Part shown: piece after piece, positions 23,921 to 35,723 of the stretch
Position numbering within the stretch: position 1 is the first letter of the stretch
How the letters are laid out: each line of letters opens with the position of its first letter
NCBI GenBank assembly: GCA_026874595.1
Contig: CM049318.1
Location: 12,629,241-12,693,240 of the forward strand
Source of the DNA: Sipunculus nudus
Lineage: Eukaryota; Annelida; Sipuncula; Golfingiida; Sipunculidae
DNA length: 64,000 nt
Reading direction: 5' to 3'
The notes under the pieces: generated by a model
Told to the model about the DNA's origin: nothing
What the model saw: only the letters and a program-made list of their open reading frames with translations
Databases searched by the model: none
Translations under genes and position numbers: made by a program

Positions 23921-24970
23921 CCAATTTTAAACAGTGATACTAATTGGAAAATTGAAAAGAAATTATGTTTTTTTTTAGAGCATTTATTCAGTCTAGTTAA
24001 TAAATAATTTACTAATTTGCCATGCAATGTGCAGCTGGTTGGATCATGATCAGTTGTGTGGGGTTTGGTGCAAAATAATACATTCATTCGTTATTGAAGC
24101 TAAGGTGTGAGAGTTCAAGATTTAACATTTACTTTATAAATAAATTATTTTTCATCGCGCTTTCGCTTAATATTCTGTGATTGTATGATATTATTTTAGT
24201 TTTATGGACTTAATGAATATTGAATTTATTGTGATTAATCTATGTATAACAGGGCCCTTCTGCATGTAAACAGAATTTTATTCTGATAAAGGCTACACTG
24301 GAAGATGTTGTAATAAATAAATAAATAAATAAATGAACTTGGTGCATCAATTTAAGGGAATATTTCAATTCATGCATACTGCATATATATTAATATAAAT
24401 ATAGAACACAGAATGCGAAATCATTTTCATGTAATGATTGCCTGAAAGTGAATGAATATGAATGTATCGATGTTTACATGATTGCCATTGGGCATATATA
24501 TTTATTGGGATTAATCTGTAATAAAATATGCAAATTTAACAAACACTTTTGTTTCATATCAAAGTATTAAGATAATGTGGTCAAAGAATCGTAACAATGT
24601 GAACCATCTGAGCAAGAACAGTAATAGAACTCCATGAAGCAGGGGGCCGGATATGGTGTTCTTTTAGCGTAAAAATTACAAAAATAATGAACAGTGTTTG
24701 AGTAAACGTCATTAACAATTAAGGGTGAAGAGTGGTTAATGAAATTGACGTTTTATAAATTACCGACACTTGAAGATATATAGAAATATCAGGGTGCCAG
24801 TGTTTTAGGATAAAAGACTACTGCATGCTTCTATTACAGCCTTTTAATTTTGACAGACCAGAAGATATGCCCTGAAGTTATGCTTATTCCGACGTCACAT
24901 GTTACGGAAATATAAACTTTTAGTTTACTGTTTGCATGCTGTACACATTGTAACAAATGCATTTAATGTA
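23360..24970. other. AT-rich non-coding DNA with microsatellites
   Basis: Contains a (TA)n tract at about 23867-23917 and an (AAAT)n tract at about 24313-24338, which could be the tail of an unrecognised retroelement. No coding region is supported. Confidence 0.5.
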
Positions 24971-24975
24971 AACCC

Positions 24976-25187
24976 TAGGTCTAGGATCCAGGATTGAGGA
25001 AAAGGGGGGGGGGGGAGTCCAACCCAGGAGGACAAATGAACACCCTAAGAAAAAGGTCCTCAGGTCTGAATAGGGGGGGGGGTCCGGGCGGCAAAATTTT
25101 GTCTAAAGCCCTTAAAAAAACGTTGTTTCTGATGAAAAAGGGGGATCCGGACCCCCTGGACTCCCCCCCCCCCCGGATCCGCTTCTG
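24976..25187. mobile_element. MITE with GGATCC-containing inverted ends
   Basis: The left side (ctaggatccagg, then a G-run and gggagtcc) is mirrored on the right (ggactccc, a C-run, then ggatccgcttctg). The inverted arms produce complementary overlapping frames on both strands, which are not genes. The ends resemble those of the elements at 889 and 2526. About 212 bp; target duplication not clear. Confidence 0.6.
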
Positions 25188-25189
25188 GC

Positions 25190-25893
25190 ATGCCATACTC
25201 TGATTTCAACATACTGGATACGCGAGTGCATATTTTTCGTCATATAAACGTCCATAGGTTACATGTATGTCAGAACTTGACAAAGTCCTAAATAGACTCT
25301 CTATTGCATTTACTTATTACTGTCCCTCCATTTTGTACAGTTCAACTATAGGTGTCTAGCTCCTGCGATGAAATAATTTATTAAATATCATTTAATTTGA
25401 TCAATATAATAACAAAGTTATCATAATGTGGTTGAACGTACATTTTCATATTAGTAATGTATAAGTGATTGCAAATTTGAACACATAATGTAGCAGTATG
25501 TATCAAATAAAATATTCTTATATGATAAAGCTTCTTGCATAAATATTACTTATGGGTAGAGAAATATGCTTTATGATTAACAGAACGCTGCAAACTAGGA
25601 TATATGAAATTCATACTCTATAGAACATTCAATATCAGGTAGTAAGATAAGGTTTTGAAACAGAGTAAAATCTCACGGTAAGGAAACAAAAGAACAAAAA
25701 AAAAAAAACAAACTAAAATGTTATTATCTGTATATTATATTTAACAGTATGTGCCTTATAAGACTTTTATGATTCATACACATGGGTGAATATATGTGCT
25801 GGCGTGTTATATAGCCAATATGACAGCATTACATTCGTACAAAAGTTTTATGATCATTATTTGACCCGTAGATTCATACACATGCTAATTGTA
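25190..25893. other. Anonymous AT-rich DNA
   Basis: Nothing recognisable beyond a short A-run near 25696. No gene is supported. Confidence 0.45.
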
Positions 25894-26768
25894 TCCCCAG
25901 ACAAAGTCGGGATACTATGGTTTCACGACGGTGCCGCCGCCGCCGCAGAAAAACCTTGTGAGCGGGATAACTAAAAAAATATTTCACTGATCTTTTTCAA
26001 ATTTTACATTTGTATAGATATAGGTATATAGGGAACGAAGCCTATTTAAAATGGGGTCATGAACTATGCTAGGAGAGTGACCTTGACCTTGAATAGGTCC
26101 ATTTTTGCTGAAAATAACACAAATTCTTAAATATCTCAAGTAAGCTTGCATGGACTGGTCCAAAAATCAAGGTGACCGAAGATCTTGGATAGCCTTGTGA
26201 TATACCGGAAACTGGTGGCGCCACCTATTATTCTTATCTTGTTTTTACGCCTTTTAATACCTCCATAATTGCCACTTGACAGTACTGTTAGCATTATAAG
26301 TAAAAAACTAATGGACAGATTTCTTTCATATAATGCACATGTAGAGAGATGGGTTATGGGATGAGGTCTATTTAAATTTGGGTCATGACCTTTACCATGA
26401 GAGTGGCCTTGACCTTTAATGTGTCCATATTCGGTGAAATCACACATCTCTTATGATATCTCCAGTGTTGATAGCTATATGGATTTCAAACTTGACTTGC
26501 ATATGTCCCATTGGAAAAGCAAGACCCGAATTGATTTTGGGGTCATGAGGTCAAAGGTCAAGGTCACAGGACACATCTTTAAAAAGATCAAGGTCACAGG
26601 ACCAACATCTTCAACAAGATTGTGGATTGTTAGATGGAAGAAACAATGAATATGCCAAGTGTCAGTGTATGCTGCTAAAAATGGGGGTCTATTCATAAAG
26701 GTTTGGGGGGGGGGGGGACTACCACGTCTGGGGATACTCTGGCACTTGCGGTGCCAAGAAATGTCTAG
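25894..26768 (+). mobile_element. Helitron/Helentron-like element, copy 3 (compact)
   Basis: An 875-bp copy complete at both ends: 5' TCCCCAGACAAAGTCGGGAT with a CCG tract, and 3' gtctggggatactctgg, hairpin GGCACT-TGC-GGTGCC (one pair weakened), AAGAAATGT, CTAG, then TT. Inside are two related modules (ccgaagatcttggatag...actggtggcgccacct) and an AGGTCA-rich stretch (gaggtcaaaggtcaaggtcacagg near 26548). A G-run precedes the 3' terminal box, as in copies 1 and 4. No protein-coding capacity. Confidence 0.78.
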
Positions 26769-27460
26769 TTAAAACAGATTGGACTTGCACTTTTTACATT
26801 TGCATGTTCATAAATCTGATATGAGAGCTCTCCAACCTGATCATCCTTTTGAATTGTTTTGGACATTCATAACTGTACCATTTTTTGGAGCAATTGCTAC
26901 AGGTATAGTGTCTTATTGGAGGATGTGTGATATCAAATGTCAGACTTGTCAGAAAACCATTATGTCTGCCAGGTATCCATTTAAGAAATCCTTTTGCCAG
27001 GGCAGTTTCTGTGATTTTTTCATGATGTTTGGTCCCTTTTAGAGGATGTTTGTTGTTCAATTTCCGACCTGTCAGAAATCCAATATGGCCACCAGGAAGC
27101 CATCTTTAAATTCCTTTAGAACATATTATCTCAAGAACTATTAAAGTGAATGCAGTGGGATGTATATTAATGTAATCTTGCATTGGGTCAAAGATTTCTT
27201 ATAAAATATGACCATCATTTATGAAAGCTCAGTACAGTTGGCTTGTATTGAATAAAAATTAATATGGAAGCACCCGTTTCACAATAATTCTTGCATGGAT
27301 TTCCTTGATCTTTTGCTATATTTTGATCTTATATGTGGCCTGTGTGGTATTCCTTTTGAGACTGACAGGTATCGAGCAAGCTGTGGGATTAGTTCCTGAC
27401 AGCTTAACAACCATACATTTTGCATCAGACCATCATTCACTATGTTTTAACCAGACATAT
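26769..27460 (+). repeat. Partial copy of the AGGTCA-rich dispersed repeat
   Basis: From ggacttgcactttttac...aaatctgatatgag to the gttttaaccagacata box this matches 51228-51320 and 52205-52875 at roughly 85% by eye, including the paired 'gtcagaa(a/g)tccaatatggccaccagg' sentences. It abuts the 3' end of Helitron-like copy 3. Non-coding. Confidence 0.65.
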
Positions 27461-29189
27461 ATGATAAGAATTTATGGCACTGATGTGGGGTCGGCAAATA
27501 AGTTAAATATTTCTGTTTCTTAATTGAGAACCACATTTACAAAAATACATTTATGAGACAAGGAGGGTATAAAAATGATCCAGGGTAAAAAAACCCTCTA
27601 GACACTGGAATATCTGCATACTAGTGTTTAGTATCAGAAGAAGAAGAACAGATGTGGCCTAAGGCCTGTAGAACTACCAAAACAATTATGGGACTGTTAC
27701 AACTGATAATATAATACCAACTGATAACGTAAATAAAAGATGATCTAAAGACATCTACGAGTATTAAAATTTGTATATTTTATGGTATTATGTGTGGAAA
27801 GTAGCTGACGGGTCGAAAAGTATAAACCTGCAAAGGTTCTATACCTTGTACAATGATTTTTATTTTTTTTTTTAAATAAATTTAAATATGTGTATATTTT
27901 TTTGTATTTTTTGTCTTATTTTATAAATAACAAATGTGTATAAAATATTACCAATATCAGTGAATGAACATAGGGAGATGGGCATGTGCAAAGTTGATAT
28001 TGTTGATTGGTAATTTGGCCTGACCCATCTTAAAATGGGTCTGAACCAATAACTGACGTGAAAAATATTATCAATTTCAGTAAATTACATCGGGATATGG
28101 GCCTGTTCCAGGTTGACATTGTTGATCCGTTGTTGGGTCTGACTGCTAATAAACTAAGAGGTAGAAACGAATAATTTGATAACCTAATTGCTAAAAAAGA
28201 TAAAAAGAGATCTGCAAAAAAAATAAATCGAGTGTATATCTAAGAGCATGGTGGTGTTAAAGACACAGAACAAGACACAGATAACTGTTGTACTTGTTCC
28301 CGCGTCCAATTTTTTGTATGCTAGATGTTGTATGCTAGATATAGGGAAGCAGGGAACCAGCCTAGTGATCATTTGTAAGATCGCGAGGGAACGCGAAAAG
28401 ATCGCGAGGGAACGCAAAATTTACCCAGAAAAAAAATATCACGTATGTCACTTTAGGGGCTCCATATGGGCGCAATCAAGGCGTTAAATTATTCAGTGGT
28501 ACAGAGAGTCAAGTTCAAATATACATCAAGTGCCAACTTCATTATTTTGATAATAGTTTAAAAAGCAATGCTAAACTTGCATTTTGAAGAGGTTTATTGA
28601 TGATGATGCACAGCTGGGCCATGGCAGAATGAATTCTAATTATACAAGTAAGTACGTATTCACCAAAAACAGATTGTCCATGTTTTCATATCAGTAAATG
28701 TGTGGAATTTTCCCCCTGAATTTTAAGGAAATACATGTATTTCCAAGAAATTTCAGTAAATTCATGGAGTTACTGGGTGAATTAGGAATTACACGTATTT
28801 ACTGAATCTTTTAGGAAGTTCGTGTATATCCTAATATCGCTCATTCACCGTTACAATCATGTAGTGATTGTTAACATCTTTACATGGACCTCACATGATG
28901 AACTGAAATTAAAAAAAAAATATCAACGACTCCGCACAGCCTCTCAATATCTTGAGAAGGTACACTAAATTATAAATTCTCATTTCTTCCTGTACGTCTG
29001 GTAGAGGACGGGCGTGTGGCGCCCCTCACCACGCGATGTACTCGGCAAATTTTGAACTAGGAACCGCAAACTTGGAACTTGGAACCTCTCTGACTATCAC
29101 GGTGTGTCCGTGCCATCAACTCAGAGGGTTCTGAATGAATTTCCATGAAATTTTGTGGAATGATAATATATTAGTCATGTATGGAACAA
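27461..29189. other. Non-coding DNA
   Basis: Holds a 20-bp direct repeat (gatcgcgagggaacgc at about 28380 and 28400) and a short echo of the GGAACCT minisatellite at about 29050-29085. No gene is supported. Confidence 0.45.
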
Positions 29190-29525
29190 GTGGCCCATGG
29201 GCCATGTCGCTAAGCTAATTATGACTGGGTGCTCATGTTTTTTTATTAATGTTCTATATTGTCTGTGACAATAGCCTATGGCTAAAGTTACAGTGTTGAA
29301 AAAATGGACAGAAAATAAAAATTTCAGGATTCATAGGAGACCTGCCCAGGACCCCCCTGGACTTCACAACTGAGGGTTCCAAGGAAAATAGATACAATTT
29401 GTACCCTGTCTGTCTGGGATTTCCCTGAATGTCATGTTAGAGGATTCTAGGGCTAAAGGACGGTATTTATGTCTTGTCTGTCTGGGTGCGCAAAGCCATT
29501 TTTCAGCCAACAGGTCACACAATAT

Positions 29526-29540
29526 AGGTCATCATGACCT
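29526..29540. promoter_or_regulatory. Perfect ERE-type palindrome (AGGTCA-3-TGACCT)
   Basis: AGGTCA TCA TGACCT matches the consensus binding site of oestrogen-receptor-type nuclear receptors. It lies in the first tandem module. The match is exact; that any receptor uses it is not shown. Confidence 0.5.
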
Positions 29541-29681
29541 AATTTTAGTTTTCCAAGGACATTTGACTAGGACCTCCCTAAATTTTATGTTAAAAGATTC
29601 TAGACCTTATTGATACAATCTGTGCCCTGTCTGATTGTCTTGGTGCTTATATGACATCCTTTCCAATAGGTTGCAAAATAT

Positions 29682-29696
29682 AGGTCATGGTGACCT
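29682..29696. promoter_or_regulatory. Perfect ERE-type palindrome (AGGTCA-3-TGACCT)
   Basis: AGGTCA TGG TGACCT, second tandem module, about 156 bp after the first. Confidence 0.5.
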
Positions 29697-29838
29697 AATT
29701 TCAGTTTTCCAAGGACACAGGCCAAGGACATCTCAGAATGTTACATTAGAAGATTCTAGGCCCAACAGATACAATGTGAGCCCTGACTGACTGTCCGGGT
29801 GCTTATATGATTTCCTTTTTCTAAAGGTCACAAGATAT

Positions 29839-29853
29839 AGGTCATGGTGACCT
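29839..29853. promoter_or_regulatory. Perfect ERE-type palindrome (AGGTCA-3-TGACCT)
   Basis: AGGTCA TGG TGACCT, third module, about 157 bp after the second. The fourth module (29997-30011) has one mismatch. Confidence 0.5.
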
Positions 29854-30174
29854 AATTTCAGTTTTCAACAGACATTTGCCAAGGACGTCTAAGAATGTTA
29901 CATTAGAAGATTCTAGGCCTAACAAATACAATGTGTGCCCTGCCTGACTTTCTGGGTGCTCAAAATCCTGTTTTCGGGCTGTAGGTCACAAAATGTAGGT
30001 CACCTTGACCGAATTACAGGTTTCCAAGGAGATTTGCCTGGGCCCTCCCAGGATGTTGCATTAGAAGAATCTAGGCCCAACAGATATGATTTGTGCCCTG
30101 ACTGACATTCAGGAGGCTGAAAATCAGGTTTTTGTCTTGTATGTCACAAATTTTTCCTATAGGTCACAGCATAT

Positions 30175-30189
30175 AGGTCACAGTGACCT
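30175..30189. promoter_or_regulatory. Perfect ERE-type palindrome (AGGTCA-3-TGACCT)
   Basis: AGGTCA CAG TGACCT, fifth module. The sixth (30331-30345) reads AGGTCA CAG TTACCT, one mismatch. Confidence 0.5.
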
Positions 30190-31088
30190 AATTTCAGGTT
30201 TCCAAGGAGATTTGCCTAGAGCCTCCCAGGAAATTGTGTAAGAGGATTCTAGGCCTAACACATACGATTTGTCACCGTCTGACATTCAGGGTGTTCATAC
30301 GACATCTTTTTCCTATAGGTCACAGAATATAGGTCACAGTTACCTAATTTCAGGTTTCTAAGAACATTTGCCTAGGACCTCCCTTCATGTTGTGTATGAG
30401 GATTCTAGGACTAATGGATACTATTTGTGCCCCATCTGACTGTCTGGGTGCTCACAATCATGTTTTCGGGACATAGGCCACAAAATATAGGTCCAAATAT
30501 TATTATCGAGGTGATACCTCCCATTTTGATTGACATGTTGGTATCAAACTCAACATATACATCACCCTAAATAAAGAAAGAACCTTTTTGATTTTGGGGT
30601 TATTAGGTCGAAGATCAGGGTTACGCGGTCCAATCCTTTGAAAAGATGGTGGAAGCACCTTGAGCTAAACGTTTCATTAGAACACTTCCACCTTCTACAT
30701 ATTGCTCACCTGCCCATAGCGGAAGAAACTTAGCGATTATGGGGTCACAAGGTCAAAGGTCAAGGTCACGGGGGCCAACTATCAAAACATATTTATTCCT
30801 GATGATACCTCCAGTTTGAATTGACATCTTGGTTCCAATTTAAACTTGTCTATCACCCACCAATACAAAAGCCGTATTCATTTGACCTATAAACGTGTAT
30901 CTTTTGCTCTCAGCTTCTGCCTTTACTTGCACCATTAACCTAGTAGTTTCAAACGATTTCAATTTGTGCTTATTCAACGAATGAGCAGGCTGACGAGAAG
31001 GGATACGGTTAATGGTATCACTAGAGGTGAACATTATATACACAAAAGAACAAACACACAATATATATATAAAACATTCCCTTGATAC

Positions 31089-31156
31089 CTGGAAATTTGG
31101 AAATATGCGTCTGACTACGGATCATAAGATTCGAGGTTCGAATACTGGCACGCTCG
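31089..31156 (+). pseudogene. tRNA-Arg(ACG) pseudogene
   Basis: The anticodon arm (gtctgactacggatcataag) and T arm (cgaggttcgaatactggcacgctcg) are recognisable, but the 5' acceptor and D arm are ruined (ggaaatttggaaatatgc in place of ggcgcaatggataacgc), and the anticodon and T stems have mismatches. The downstream sequence (gaaatctttttc, aaatatatgtcttttc) still resembles the spacer of the array at 32-62 kb, so it is a decayed outlier of that array. Confidence 0.75.
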
Positions 31157-31269
31157 AAATCTTTTTCAAGCACAAAGCAAATATATGTCTTTTCTTTTCG
31201 TTCAAGTCCGAAATCTTTAAAAAGCATCGACTTCAATGAAACGAAAGTGAAAGTATTCCTTTGTGAAGG

Positions 31270-31600
31270 TTTAAACTAGCCGCAACCCTCCCGCAGCCTT
31301 CCTGCACACAGCATTTAGTCAACTTTATAGGACTGCGGCTAGCCGCAACCCTCCCGCAGCCTTGATGCACACAGTATTTGGATACTCCATGGGACTGCGG
31401 CTAGCCGCAACCTTCCCGTAACCTTCCAGCACACAATTCAGATTTGCTGCACACTTTCCTGCAGCCTATGGCAGGCAGCGGGAAGCATGCAGCTAGCTGC
31501 AGCCTTCCTGCACACTCTTCTTGCAGCCTATTTTGGTTTCTGCAGCTTTGCAGCACAGTTGCAGCAAAGCAGCGGCAAACTTTTCGTTTTGCTAAGGGAG
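31270..31600. repeat. Minisatellite with GCGGCTAGCCGC palindrome, then CTGCAGCC-rich DNA
   Basis: Three copies of ctagccgcaaccctcccgcagcctt...gcacaca occur at a period of about 62 bp (about 31276, 31338, 31400). They are followed by about 140 bp dense in ctgca/gcagc words. The segment ends exactly where homology to the Helitron-like family begins (31601). Non-coding. Confidence 0.65.
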
Positions 31601-32338
31601 CTGGTTCAAAAATCAAGGTGACCGAAGATCTTGGATAGCCTTGTGATATACCGGAAACTGGTGGCGCCATCTATTATCCTTTTCTTGTTTTTACGCCTTT
31701 TAATACCCCCATAATTGCCACTTGAAAGTACTGTAAGCATTATAAGTCAAAAACTAATGGACAAATTTCTTTAATATAATGCACATGTAGAGAGATGGGT
31801 TATGGGATAAGGTTTATTTACATTTGGGTCATGACCTTTACCATGAGAGTGGCCTTGACCTTTAATGTGTCCATATTTGGTGAAAATCACACACCTCTTA
31901 TGATATCTTCAGTGTTGATAGCCATATGGATTTCAAACGTGACTTATGTATGGCCCACCACTAAAGTAAGGTTATATAGGTTCTAGGGTCAAGAGGTCAA
32001 AGGTCAAGGTCACTGGATTCGCATCTTAGAAGATACTGTGGATGCATTTTAAGCCAAACTTTCATCCGAGGTCTTCCATCTTGAATAAATATCTCACATG
32101 CCAATAATAGAAGATCCATATCAATTTTGGGGTCACTAGGTCAAAGGTCAAGGCCACAGGAGCTATCTGTCAAAAAAATAGTTTCTGGATGATAATTCCT
32201 GCTTTTATTGATGTACCAAGTGTCAGTATATGCTGCTAAAAATGGGGGCCTATTCTTAAAGGGGGGGGGGGGGGGGGTGGGGGAGGGCGTACTATGTCTG
32301 GGGATACTCTGGCACCTGCGGTGCCAAGAAATGTCTAG
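31601..32338 (+). mobile_element. Helitron/Helentron-like element, copy 4 (5'-truncated)
   Basis: Homology to copy 3 starts mid-element at ctggttcaaaaatcaaggtgaccgaag (compare 26155) and continues to an intact 3' end: gtctggggatactctgg, perfect hairpin GGCACC-TGC-GGTGCC, AAGAAATGT, CTAG, TT. It includes an AGGTCA-rich interior (gaggtcaaaggtcaaggtcac near 31990 and 32138) and a long G-run before the 3' box. The missing 5' third is replaced by the minisatellite to its left. Confidence 0.72.
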
Positions 32339-32728
32339 TTTATTCTGATATGTGTAATTAGTGTGTTAATGTTACCATAATATATCAGTCTCGATTCCTG
32401 GCATTCTCGTAACCTTTCCTAATATGTGACCCATCATGGGCCGGTATTTAAAATGTTACAGAGGGCATTTATGTTTAGGTTTCTACGTGAAGATACTGGA
32501 ACGCTCTTAATCTTTTCGAGAAGAAGCAAGTATGTACCTTTTATAAAATCACGTTACTTCGGTCGGATGTGTAAAAATACTGGACGGATACTCAATATAT
32601 TCACATGCACATCACACGGTAAATCGGCAATTCCGGACACTATCAATGCCTGCGAAGGCCCTCACCATATCTTGAGGAGGTACTCTAGGACATGAAATCG
32701 GAATTCTCCCTTTTTTTTAGTAGAGCAC

Positions 32729-32801
32729 GGGCGTGTGGCGCAATGGATAACGCGTCTGACTACGGGTCAGAAGATTCCAGGTTCGAATCATGGCACGCTC
32801 G
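32729..32801 (+). tRNA. tRNA-Arg(ACG), array copy 1 (T-stem mismatch)
   Basis: A 73-nt copy in the first position of the higher-order unit. The anticodon loop is CTACGGG (A38 to G), anticodon ACG retained. The T stem reads CCAGG/CATGG, with one mismatch (C to A) that is also in the copy now split by the MULE; the copy at 43447 has T at the same base. Acceptor and D arm are intact and a TTTT lies 5 nt downstream. Function is doubtful. Confidence 0.7.
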
Positions 32802-33357
32802 ATCTCTTTTACAGACGAAGAATCAAATGTCTTTTTCTCCCTCTGTTTGTGCATGTTCAAAATTATTGAATCACTCTGACTTTCGGTTTCAAGAAACAAA
32901 AAAAAGGACTTATGTGCAAGATATGACTTTCGGTAGATCGTTTTCCATGTTAAATACATCATTTACTGTTTTATAAAACCACATAATTAGTGTGTTAGTT
33001 TTACCATAATATTCCAGGCACGATTCCTGGAATTCTCGCTACCTTTCCTTATATGTGACCCATCATCGGCCGATATTTAAAATGTTACAAAGGGCTCTTA
33101 CGTTTAGTTTTCTACCTAAAGATACTGGCACCCTCGAAGTCTCTTCGAGATGAAGCAAGTATGTACCTTTTATAAAATCACGTTACGTCGATGGGATGTG
33201 TAAAAATACTGGACGGATACACAATATATTCACATGCACATCACACGGTAAATCGGCATTTCCGGACAATATCAATGCCTGCGAATACCCTCACCATATC
33301 TCGAGGAGGCACACTAGAACATGAAATCGGAGTTCTTCCCTTTTCTTAGATGAGCAC

Positions 33358-33430
33358 GGGCGTGTGGCGCAATGGATAACGCGTCTGACTACGGATCAGA
33401 AGATTCCAGGTTCGAATCCTGGCACGCTCG
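33358..33430 (+). tRNA. tRNA-Arg(ACG), array copy 2
   Basis: All four arms pair and the sequence equals the isolated gene at 11382. A and B boxes are intact, with a TTTT terminator 5 nt past the end (gaaaccttttac). Likely functional. Confidence 0.93.
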
Positions 33431-34206
33431 AAACCTTTTACAGACGAAGAATCTATTGTCTTTTTCGCCCTATGTTTGTGCATTTAATCACTCTGACTTT
33501 TATTTTCAAGAAACAAAAAAAGGGACTTATTATTAAGGAGAGGACTTTCAGTTGAACGATTTCTATGTTAAATACATCATTTACTGTTTTATAAAACCAT
33601 GTAATTTGTGTGTTACTGATACCATAATATTCCAGGCTCGATTCCTGGAATTCTCCTAACTTTCCTTATATGTGGCCCATCATGGGCCGATATTTAAAAT
33701 GTTACAAAGGGCTTTTATTTTTAGGTTTCTGTTTAAAGTAACTTGCACGCTCGAAACCTTTTCGTGATGAAAGTAAGTATTACTCTTTTATAAAATCACG
33801 TTATTCAGTCATATTGTGTAAAAACACTGGACGGATACACAATATAAATATTTACATGCACATCACACGGTGAATCGGCATTCTCGGACAATATCAATGC
33901 CTGCGAAGACCCTAACCATTTCTTGAGGAAGCATACTAGGATATGAGATTTTTTTTTTTTTAACGTAAGAAGAAGCAAATATGTCTTTCCTGTCTCTGTT
34001 AGTGCATGTTCAAAATTATTAAATCCTTATGACTTCAATTAAAATTAGCTAAAAAAAGTACTTATATTCAAAGATGGGACTTTCGGTAGATCGTATTCCA
34101 TATCAAATACATCATTTATTCTGTTATGTGTAATTAGTGTGTTAATGTTACCATAATATATCAGTCTTGTTTCCTGGCATTTTCGTAACCTTTCCTTATA
34201 TGTGAC

Positions 34207-34253
34207 CTAGACTACGGAACAGAAGATTCCAGGTTCGAATCCTGGCACGATCG
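34207..34253 (+). pseudogene. tRNA-Arg 3'-half fragment
   Basis: Only the anticodon-to-acceptor 3' part is present (gactacggaacagaag...ggttcgaatcctggcacgatcg), joined at its 5' side to the tatgtgacc spacer box. It has changes in the anticodon stem and acceptor. The junction points to recombination between modules. Confidence 0.75.
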
Positions 34254-34533
34254 ATACCTTTTATGGACGAAGAATCAAATGTCTTTTTCTCCATCTGTTC
34301 GTGCATGTTCAAAATCTTTTCGAGATAAAGCAAATATGTACCTTTTATAAACTTACGTTACTTCGGTCGGATGTGTAAAGATACTGGACGGATACACAAT
34401 ATATTCACATGCACATCACACGGTAAATCGGCATTTCTGGACACTATCAATGCCTGCGAATGCCCTCACCATATCTTGAGGAAGCACACTAGAACATGAA
34501 ATCGGAGTTCTTCCTTTTTTCTCAGATGAGCAC

Positions 34534-34606
34534 GGGCGACTGGCGCAATGGATAACGCGTCTGACTACGGATCAGAAGATTCCAGGTTCGAATCCTGGCA
34601 CGCTCG
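34534..34606 (+). tRNA. tRNA-Arg(ACG), array copy 3 (acceptor mutated)
   Basis: The body is intact with anticodon ACG, but the 5' acceptor strand is GGGCGAC instead of GGGCGTG, which breaks the last two pairs with CACGCTC. The B box is intact. Possibly impaired. Confidence 0.75.
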
Positions 34607-35668
34607 ATACCTTTTACAGACGAAGAATCTAATATCTTTTTCTCCCTCTGTTTGTGCATTTAATCACTCTGACTTTTATTATCAAGAAACAAAAAAAAAG
34701 GACTTATCTTTTAGGATAGGACTTTCAGTAGAACGATTTCTATGTTAAATACATCATTTACTGTTTTATAAAACCATGTAATTAGTGTGTTAGTGATACC
34801 ATAATATTCCAGGCTCGATTCCTGGAATTATCGTACCTTTCCTTATATGTGGCCCATCATGGGCCGATATTTAAAATGTTACAAAGGGCTTTTATTTTTA
34901 GGTTTTTGTGTAAAGTAACCTGCACGCTCGAAACCTTTTCGTGGTGAAGGTAAGTATTACTCTTTTAAAAAATCACGTTACTTCAGTCATATTGTGTAAA
35001 AACACTGGACGGATACACAATATATTTACATGCACATCACACGGTGAATCGGCATTCCCGGACAATATCAATGCCTGCGAAGACCCTAACCATATCTTAA
35101 AGAAGCATACTAGGATATGAATATTTGTTCTTTTAACGGAAGAAGAAGCAAATATGTCTTTTCTGTCTCTTTTAGTGCATGTTCAAAATTATTAAATCCT
35201 TATGACTTCAATTAAAATTAGCTATAAAAGTACTTATATTCAAAGATGGGACTTACAGAAGATCGTCTTCCATATTAAATACATAATTTATTCTGTTATG
35301 TGTTTAAATAGTGTCTTAAAGTTACCATAATATATCAGTCTTGTTTCCAGGCATTCTCGTAACCTTTCCTTATAAGTGACCCATCATGGGTCAGTATTTA
35401 AAATGTTACTAAGGTCTTTTATGTTTAGGTTTCTACGTGAAGATACTGGAACGCTCAAAATCTTTTCGAGATGAAGCAAGTATGTACCTTTTCAAAAATC
35501 ACGTTACTTCAGTCAGATGTGTAAAAATACTGGACGGATACTCAATACATTCACATGCACATCACACGGTAAATCGGCAATTCCGGACACTATCAATGCC
35601 TGCGAAGGCCCTCAGGAGGTACTCTAGGACATGAAATCGGAATTCTTCCCTTTTATTTAGTAGAGCAC

Positions 35669-35723
35669 GGGCGTGTGGCGCAATGGATAACGCGTCTGAC
35701 TACGGATCAGAAGATTCCAGGTT
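35669..35723 (+). pseudogene. tRNA-Arg(ACG) 5' part, split by the MULE insertion
   Basis: The copy runs from the acceptor to the start of the T loop and stops at TTCCAGGTT, which is the 9-bp duplication made by the element that follows. The remaining 3' part lies at 40141-40172, beyond the transposon. The split removes a contiguous B box, so the gene is dead. Confidence 0.9.
35715..35723. repeat. 9-bp target-site duplication, left
   Basis: TTCCAGGTT directly precedes the MULE-like element and is repeated at 40141-40149. It is the T-arm sequence of the host tRNA gene. Confidence 0.9.

Larger units (their letters stand above)
29190..30870 (+). repeat. AGGTCA-rich dispersed repeat, copy with ~160-bp tandem modules
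   Basis: It begins acaagtggcccatgggccatgtcgct, the same start (on the opposite strand) as the repeat ending at 53020. From about 29500 a unit of about 150-170 bp repeats seven times. Each unit has (c/t)aggtcacaNNatataggtca...tgacctaatttcag, then ttccaaggacatttgcc, then ttagaagattctaggcc and tgccctgnctgactgtctgggtgct. Four units hold a perfect AGGTCAnnnTGACCT palindrome. The end (30590-30870) carries gaggtcaaaggtcaaggtcac modules. Confidence 0.75.
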
